Shown one piece after another: positions 58,008 to 64,000 of a DNA stretch of 64,000 nucleotides. The position numbers and the translations under genes were made by a program. Source of the DNA: Gonium pectorale. Its lineage: Eukaryota > Chlorophyta > Chlorophyceae > Chlamydomonadales > Volvocaceae. The first letter of the stretch is position 1. Every line of letters begins with the position of its first letter. The stretch covers positions 292,793 through 356,792 of the forward strand of contig LSYV01000011.1 in the NCBI GenBank assembly GCA_001584585.1. Direction: 5' to 3'. Under the pieces are notes generated by a model. It was given only the letters and a program-made list of their open reading frames with translations, did not search any database and was not told where the DNA came from.

Positions 58008-61000
58008 TTACGTTCGCGACGCCAGCGGTAACGGCCCGCTGCTGGCGGCTGCCGGTGGCGGCGGCACGGGCGGTGCCAGTGCGTCCATCAGCTCCATGGC
58101 CTGCTCTTGCTGCCGCAGCGCCGCCTCCACCACTGCCTCCTTCACAGCTGCGGCTGAGTCGCTGGCCGCCTGTAGCGCGTCCAGTACTTGCCGGGTGTGC
58201 TGATCTATTAGGGTGATACGCAACAGACAAAGGGAAGATTTTGATTTGACGTGTGCGAAAGAAGCGGTAGAGCGCGACAGGACATTGCGATGTGTTCAAA
58301 TCCCAGCGCTATGGTGTTCTGGGCGCACCTGCTTCACCCCGGACAGTCTCCAGGTCGCCCGTGTACAGCTCTTTCAGCCGGTTGATCTCCTGCAGAGCGC
58401 AAAGGGTCACGGCAAAAGTGGGGAAGGCTCAAAGTGGAACTTAGACAGGGATCCGCGGGGAGCACGCCAGGCACCCTAGATTGCGGGCTCACCAGGAACA
58501 GGCGGTTGCGAGTCTTGGCGCTAAGCAGACGACGTGCTACGCGATGCATCACCGTACTGCCCGCGCACATAACGCCGAGAGAAACACGTGACACCGAGCC
58601 CCTCCCCGCCGGCCATGCTCTCTCCCCGCCAGGCACGTTACCTTGAGTAGCTCGCTGTCTGCGCCCAGCAACGCCCCCAGCTGATCAATGTTCATGGCCT
58701 AACGGCAGGCGGACAGCAGGGCGAGCTCGGACAACGACCCACGGGCCACATGGGGACTTGCATTTTATCAGGACGCACTTTCAAAGAAAACTCAAGGTAC
58801 GCTAGTCATACCCTGCGCTAGCGCCATGAAGTGTTCGAGAGACGCAGCTAGACAGAAGGGAAAGCACACTACCTTGAGCTCTTGCAACACCTTGGTCCGC
58901 TCGACCTCGCGCAGCGCCCGCTCCCCTTCCGTCCGCTTGAAGGCAGCAACCTCATCCAGCAGTCGTGTGAGTCTGTTACGGTTGTACGACGTGGCCTCGC
59001 GCTCCAGCTGTATGGGGCCCGAAGCGAGGGATGCACGCGGGCGGTGTATTGCACTGGCGCAGCCAGCGGATTAGCAGGGTGACAGCTGCCACGCCAAGAG
59101 TGCAGCGGGTTGCTATAGGTTTCGCCAGGCAACTGATTCAACCCTTGGGCCGTGCAAATGGTCCGCTTCGCCTGATAAATGTCCCTTCATAACTGTAGTC
59201 GTCTATTGATTTATGGTTCCCGGCTGCTGAGGAACGCCATCTAGCTCCATGCGACCATGCCCCATACCTGGGCAGCCGCTTGTTCGGCGGCTTGGAGTTC
59301 CAAATCAACGCCCTTCCCTGCACGGTCCGCAGCGGCACCTGCACCAGCGCGTTGTAGCACCTGCGCAATGCCCGGGCCGTGCCCCTGCCTGCGCTCAGCG
59401 TCCGCATCGTGCGCCTCAGGAGCTACGGTGGCAGCTCCAGCTGTGGCTGTCGTCCCCGTTGCCGCTGCCGGGCGATCGGCAGACTTCCGAGCCGGCGATA
59501 TTGAACTGCCGCGCTTGGGCTTTGGCGGGCTGAGGAAAGGTAAGTCGCACACAGCGCATGACGGAGTAAGCAAGGGTACTCAACGGCCCAAGAACACGAC
59601 TCCATTCCTTCAAGCCGTATGATGCGTGCAGCATGTGAAGCAGAACTTGCCTGGGGCTTTGCCGCGCGCTACCGGGATGCCGGTCGTCCCGCTGGTCCAC
59701 ACGAGGCCGCAGGCTGTCGGGCGGCAGTGGCTCGTAGCCCGGTAGAGACACAAGAGCTGGCGGCAGCTTGGGGTCGGCAGGAATAAATATGTGTGTAGGC
59801 CGCTGCGCACTGGGGTCCCCGGGCGCCATGGAGGATGGGAGCATGAACACCGGTTGGGGTGCAGCTGCAGCAGGCTGGTTGGGAGACCCGCTTGGCGAAC
59901 CTTGGCTTAGGGCTGCCCCCGGTGCGGCGGCAACCACAGCCGGACCGGTCTGCGGCTCCTGAGCAGGGCTTTGGGCAGCCGCGTCTGCAGGAGCAGGTGG
60001 GGTCGGCGATGTGGCACCCGGAGCTGTAGTGACTGGAGCTGCAGCAGCGGTTGTGCCTCCCGCTGCTGTTGAGGTAAAAGGCTGCCCACTGGCGCCTTCG
60101 CTGTAGAGCCGCACCTGCCGGCCCGGGGTGAAAAGAAGTTACGTCAATCACAATGAAGGACGTTGGGACGCGTGAAGGGCCCTGAATCAGGTAGGTTAGT
60201 CGTACAGCTGATTCTGGCTGTCGCCACCTTCCGTGCGAAGCGGCGCCTGGATACGACTGTTTGCTAAGGGCCAGCAGCAGCCGAATTACACAGTTACAAT
60301 GTAGCGATTCCTATGCTGCGTCCGCGTAAGCCGATGTCAGAGGTTGCCATGCTCAATACATACGTGCTTACTGCCACGAGTAACAGGCATGATGACACCC
60401 CGGGCCCTTTGCAAACCCTTATCAGTAGCGCGTACCTGTCGAAGATCGACAGAAAATTGAACGCGCCGTGCCGCAGGCTCTGCAATGGGCGCAGCTTGCG
60501 GTGCCAGCAGGGGAGCGGCCGCTGGCCCACTACTTGGTCCGCCAGCAGGCGCCTGCGGTAGTGGCGCCTGATTCCCCGCGGGGGCCAATGGTGCTATCGC
60601 CACCGCTGCTGAGGCAACTGGCGCCGGACCCGCCTGTTGCGACACAGCTGCTGCACCGCCGCCACTGCCGCCGCCGCTGCTGCCGGACGGGGTCCGCCCC
60701 TTTTTTGGCGAGCCAGGACGGCCACCAGGCGCCTGCATTGGCAGCGACAGGCTAGAGGCCACCTCCGCAGCGATGACTGCGGCCGTCTGTGCGTGAAAGG
60801 CCGACAGGCTCGGCTCCGAAATGAGCTCTGGCTCGGCCTCCCCAGGGGAGGCAACGCCGCCCTGGCTTGATTGGGATTGCTGAGCGATGGCCCCAGCCCG
60901 CGGCGGATCCGGTGCACGATCGGCCCCAGCCGCAGCGGCCACGGGTGCCGTTCCTTCCGCGCCTGCTCCGCCCCCACTGCTGGCGGCGCTGGACTCCGCT

Positions 61001-61797
61001 TGCAGCGGCGCAGACCCCGCCAAACGCCTGGCTACGGTCGCCAAGCGGAGGATCTTCTGCAGCTTCTCAGCCGTTGGTTTCTTTGATCCTGTTGCCGGTT
61101 GTTGAGCAGCTACCTCCGCCTGCTGACCAGTCACACTCGGAGTCACCGTCGCGTTTGCCTCCGCGCCAACGACTTCGTGGCCTCGCGGAGCCGAGGTCCT
61201 GTAAGCCTCGCTGGCATCGGGCTGATTGCGCGGCCGTGCCTTCGGCGGGTTGATGGACTGCGACTGAGCTGCCGATGCAGCACCTCCTTGCGCCCCAGCA
61301 GTACTCCTCCGCCCTGCGCCTGGAGTCGGGGTGCTGCCCCTCGGCCGATACCGGTCCAAGAGCTGCTGCAAATCTTCCTCTGGTGGCGATTCCCTGTCTG
61401 CTTCTGCAGCTGTTGCATCCCGCCGTGCCAGGAACGATTTTGCCTGTGATGCCTGCGGCTTAGGCGCAGATTGATAAGGCTGAGCAGCGAAGGTGGTTGT
61501 CGTGTGACCAGCTGGCGCGCCAGGGCCGTGCCCAGTATGTACCGGTGAAGACGGGCCAGGGTCCTCGGCGCGTGCCGTGGGCGCGGCGACAGTCGGCGTG
61601 GCGGCTGAGCGCGCCAGGGCCTGGTTGACCATGTTCGACGCGGCATCGGACAGCCGGCCGTCCGGGGAGTGGTCCAGGGAGAGGACTGCGCTGTACAGCG
61701 ATGGGTGCTCCTGCGCCAAACGCAGCAGGGCCGCAGAGCTGGAGGAGGCAGGAGTGCGGACTGTCGCTTGCTGCTGGCGGACAACACTTGTTTCCAC
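58008..61797 (-). CDS. Ala/Pro-rich protein with C-terminal coiled coil, unknown function
   Basis: Probable exons: 61797-60436, 60114-59651, 59529-59268, 59007-58873, 58698-58642, 58556-58493, 58389-58338, 58204-58008 (stop); about 860 aa. The first two thirds are disordered (Ala, Pro, Gln, Ser). The conserved-looking part is the C-terminus: LEREATSYNRNRLTRLLDEV, VERTKVLQELK, IDQLGALLGADSELLK, RRLLSAKTRNRLFL, EINRLKELYTGDLETVR and HTRQVLDALQAA, a series of helices likely to form coiled coil. All junctions close except 58642 to 58556, where the phases disagree by two; a micro-exon or a sequence error may sit there. The intron 59650-59530 uses a GC donor. An acceptor-like TCTGCAG just upstream of the first ATG suggests a further 5' exon. 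Family not recognised; a structural or scaffold role is only a guess. Confidence 0.5.
59530..59650 (-). other. GC-AG intron
   Basis: On the minus strand the exon ends CCCCAG and the intron begins GCAAGT, the consensus for GC-type donors, and ends TTTCCTCAG. Only this donor keeps the frame open into the next exon. The two nearby GT choices (CCCG/GTAGCG and AGGCAA/GTTCTG) both run into stop codons. Confidence 0.75.
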
Positions 61798-64000
61798 CCG
61801 TCCTGCAGACGGGAGAAGAGAGAGTGGCGATTTGCGAGTGTGTACGTTAGCGCTTTACGGGTTGGTCCGGCATAGCCAGCATATGCAGCCAACTGGACTT
61901 CCAAACAGCCTTGTGCACATGTTCCGTTCCAGCACGTACCATGCCTGGAGGAGGACTGGTCGAAGTCCTGTTTGCGCGTATCGAGCTCTGCAGGGCGCTG
62001 CTGCTGCTGCGGGCGTGTAGGGACTGAGGCAGGGGGCTTCGACAATGTTTGGGCGGGCCCAGGCCCCCGCGGCGCCACCCCAGGTGGGACGTCACGGCGT
62101 TTGTTTGGTGAATGCTGCCACCAGAAGTCGTCGCGGGGCAATGGCCTGCAGCACGCATACACCGGCAGGCCGGGGCTACCGTGTCTTTTGGACGCGCAAC
62201 CCGGGAAGCCGTGTCAGCACGGTCGCTCCAAAGCCACCAACCTGTCAGGGTTGCCCGCGCCATCCGGAGAGCGAAACTGTGCGATCTTCTCCGCTATAGT
62301 GCTGCCGCGCCGCGGCGTACGTGCAGGAGCCGAACCCTCGGCCATTCACTTCCATTAACTTATTCAGTGTAATAGCGCAATCATGGTGAAAGGCTTCCGT
62401 TGTACAAAATATGGGTCGCGAGCAGCCTGCTCATGCAGAGCTGTCACGCATGTACGCAGTCAAACTTTGAAAAATGTGAGTCTGCCCAAAGCATTTGTTT
62501 TCGTCTGTGTTATAGATGAAGCTAGAGTAACGCGCTCGGGGCGGTGACTACGCCCATGCGTGCGATTGGGACCTTACTTCGCGTGTATGCATAGGAAGGA
62601 AGGGCTGCTGGTCAAAAGGCGAAGCGGCGTGCGCCTGCACCTGGATTCTGAGTGGATCTGACGTACGGACAATATGACCCTTATCGTATGCAAGTCACCT
62701 TCCCCTTTGATAACGTCAACGCGGCTCAATGCGGCTCGTTGAAAACGGCAAAGCAGCTCATGAAGCTCAAAACATGCTCCGGGCAAAGGAGGAGTGTCAC
62801 GGGGGGATATAGATTCGCCGCAAAATACCCCACGATTCAATCTTGTAGAGCTTGACGAGAGCGTTCAAAAAGTACTTTCAGAATTAGACAAGATGCATGG
62901 ACGAAAAATGTACGGCGTGTCAAAGTGTGCTGCACGGCAGGAGGGTTTTAGTTGACACCGTGCTCATACCTTTGCACCCAGAGCTCCATTTTCACTTTCA
63001 CTTGCACCAATTGGCTCCTTACCTGTAAATCTACTCTAATGGTGCATTTGTGGGAGACGAGACTTAGTCCCAAGGTGGTCATGGCCCGACCGATGTCGCC
63101 CTTGCCTCTCTTTGACTAGAAGCCTTGAATGGACGAGTCCCGGTTGCTTTCTGGAAAGTGGCCACATGCTGATCAAGAGGATTGCGTCAGTTGGAGCTGC
63201 TGCCGGACGGCTTCCAGCAAGCAAAACGGTGCCATGTCGTTTAGGCGACTCGCCGCGTCGCTGCCGCCGCACAAGGTTCAGCAACATTGTAAAAGCGAAT
63301 ACGGCAGGACCCACGGGCCAATCACACGTTTGCTCTGACGCAGTGCCCTGAAATTGTACATACAACCTGCATATAAGTAATGTACGAGTATATAAGGCTT
63401 GCTAAGAGCGTGCAATTCTCGTTAAAAACGACAAAGGTTTGATATTGTACGGCAATGTGGGGCTGTGCTGTGTGTGCCGTACCTTTGTGCGCCATACTGC
63501 AAACCTCTCTACTCCGCGCGTTGCAAAGCAGTGGCCGCATCGTTGGGCAGGAATCACAGTGCATCCCCCACAACCGTCTCGTTACCCCACAACCCCGCAT
63601 TGCTTGGTCTTCGGTTGCAGAGGCTTGGTACGTACATGTTACCATCGATTATAGCCAGTGGCACTTATCAAAAAACGATAACTTAGCCCCCGAGCCAATC
63701 ATTGTGAATGAAATACCGTCCCTCGGGCTGTCTTCCATTCCTAGGCCAGGGGAGCGGGGCTTAGGGGGGAGGTTGTCCCTCCCCACTCCAGGTCCCCGTG
63801 CCTCCTGCCTCGCGCGGGGCGGCAGGCCAAGCTCACTCAAACGCTCCAAGCGCATTGCGTTGATCACTGAGGCTATGCCAGAACTTGCGGCGGGCGGGCT
63901 CTCTAACATTCGCGACGGGAGGGGGCATTAGGAGGGAGGGTGTCCCTTCCCCCTTCCCAGGCCCGCACTCGTGTTCCCCGCCATCGTCGCTGCTTGGGAG
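61798..64000. other. Region without a clear gene
   Basis: May hold a 5' exon and the promoter of the coiled-coil gene near 61.8-62.3 kb. The stretch 62.35-63.45 kb is AT-richer, with TATATAAG-like boxes near 63390. Small open frames have no recognisable content. The right end carries a degenerate repeat. Confidence 0.45.
63724..64000 (+). repeat. Imperfect direct repeat, about 171-base spacing
   Basis: GGGCT at 63725 and at 63896 both open a similar block: CATTC, a G-rich stretch, TTAGGGGGGAGG or TTAGGAGGGAGGG, then TGTCCCT, C-rich sequence with CCAGG, and CGTG or CTCG. The second copy runs into the window edge, so a longer array may continue outside. Confidence 0.5.

Noticed and set aside
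61143..62162. 339-residue minus-strand open frame overlapping the first exon of the coiled-coil gene
   Set aside because: It is in another frame of the same strand. The alternative frame leads cleanly through splice sites to the coiled-coil exons, and this one does not.
63745..63780. TTAGGG-like sequence at the right end as telomeric repeat
   Set aside because: The motif occurs once per block and is not in tandem. Green-algal telomere repeats (TTTTAGGG or TTTAGGG) are absent.
1..64000. CRISPR arrays, phage, bacterial operons or defence islands
   Set aside because: Spliced genes, spacing and protein types are eukaryotic throughout. No regularly spaced identical repeats were seen.

Overview
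This window looks like nuclear DNA of a green alga (Chlorophyta). It is GC-rich. Nearly every gene is split by short introns, mostly 100-400 bases, with regular GT-AG borders. Long Ala/Gly/Ser/Pro-rich linkers interrupt conserved domains. The protein set is plant-type: a MutS fused to a GIY-YIG nuclease (MSH1), a plant-like PP2A B'' subunit and an SLC35B/UUTR5-type nucleotide-sugar transporter. I saw no ribosomal RNA, tRNA, CRISPR array, bacterial operon or recognisable transposase or reverse transcriptase. Species cannot be named from the sequence alone.

Layout. (1) 1-9.0 kb, plus: two tandem copies of a large SET-domain protein gene carrying three upstream modules that resemble B3-type DNA-binding pseudobarrels. 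The left copy runs off the window edge and has a one-base frameshift relative to the right copy. (2) 10.1-19.5 kb, minus: MSH1, 21 exons, all of which close in frame (about 1569 aa). (3) 21.6-28.5 kb, plus: three tandem paralogues of an unrecognised family. Each has one split module, a variable low-complexity linker and a helical tail. The module appears related to those in the SET proteins. (4) 30.3-44.1 kb, plus: a 34-exon gene for a RecB-like nuclease fused to a DNA2/UPF1-type superfamily 1 helicase (about 1889 aa), with a probable organelle-targeting N-terminus. (5) 45.7-50.1 kb, plus: PP2A B'' regulatory subunit with EF hands. (6) 51.2-52.8 kb, minus: nucleotide-sugar (or PAPS) transporter. 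(7) 54.3-57.6 kb and 58.0-61.8 kb, minus: two low-complexity proteins of unknown function, one with an RS-rich stretch and one ending in coiled coil. (8) 61.8-64.0 kb: no clear gene, with a degenerate repeat at the right end.

Working together. MSH1 and the nuclease-helicase are both DNA-maintenance proteins that could act in organelles. The SET copies and the 21-28 kb family look like a local expansion of a possibly DNA-binding, chromatin-related module. That expansion is the most novel part of the window. The other genes are unrelated housekeeping or unknown genes. Exon coordinates were worked out by hand from splice borders and reading-frame closure, so individual borders may be off by a few bases.
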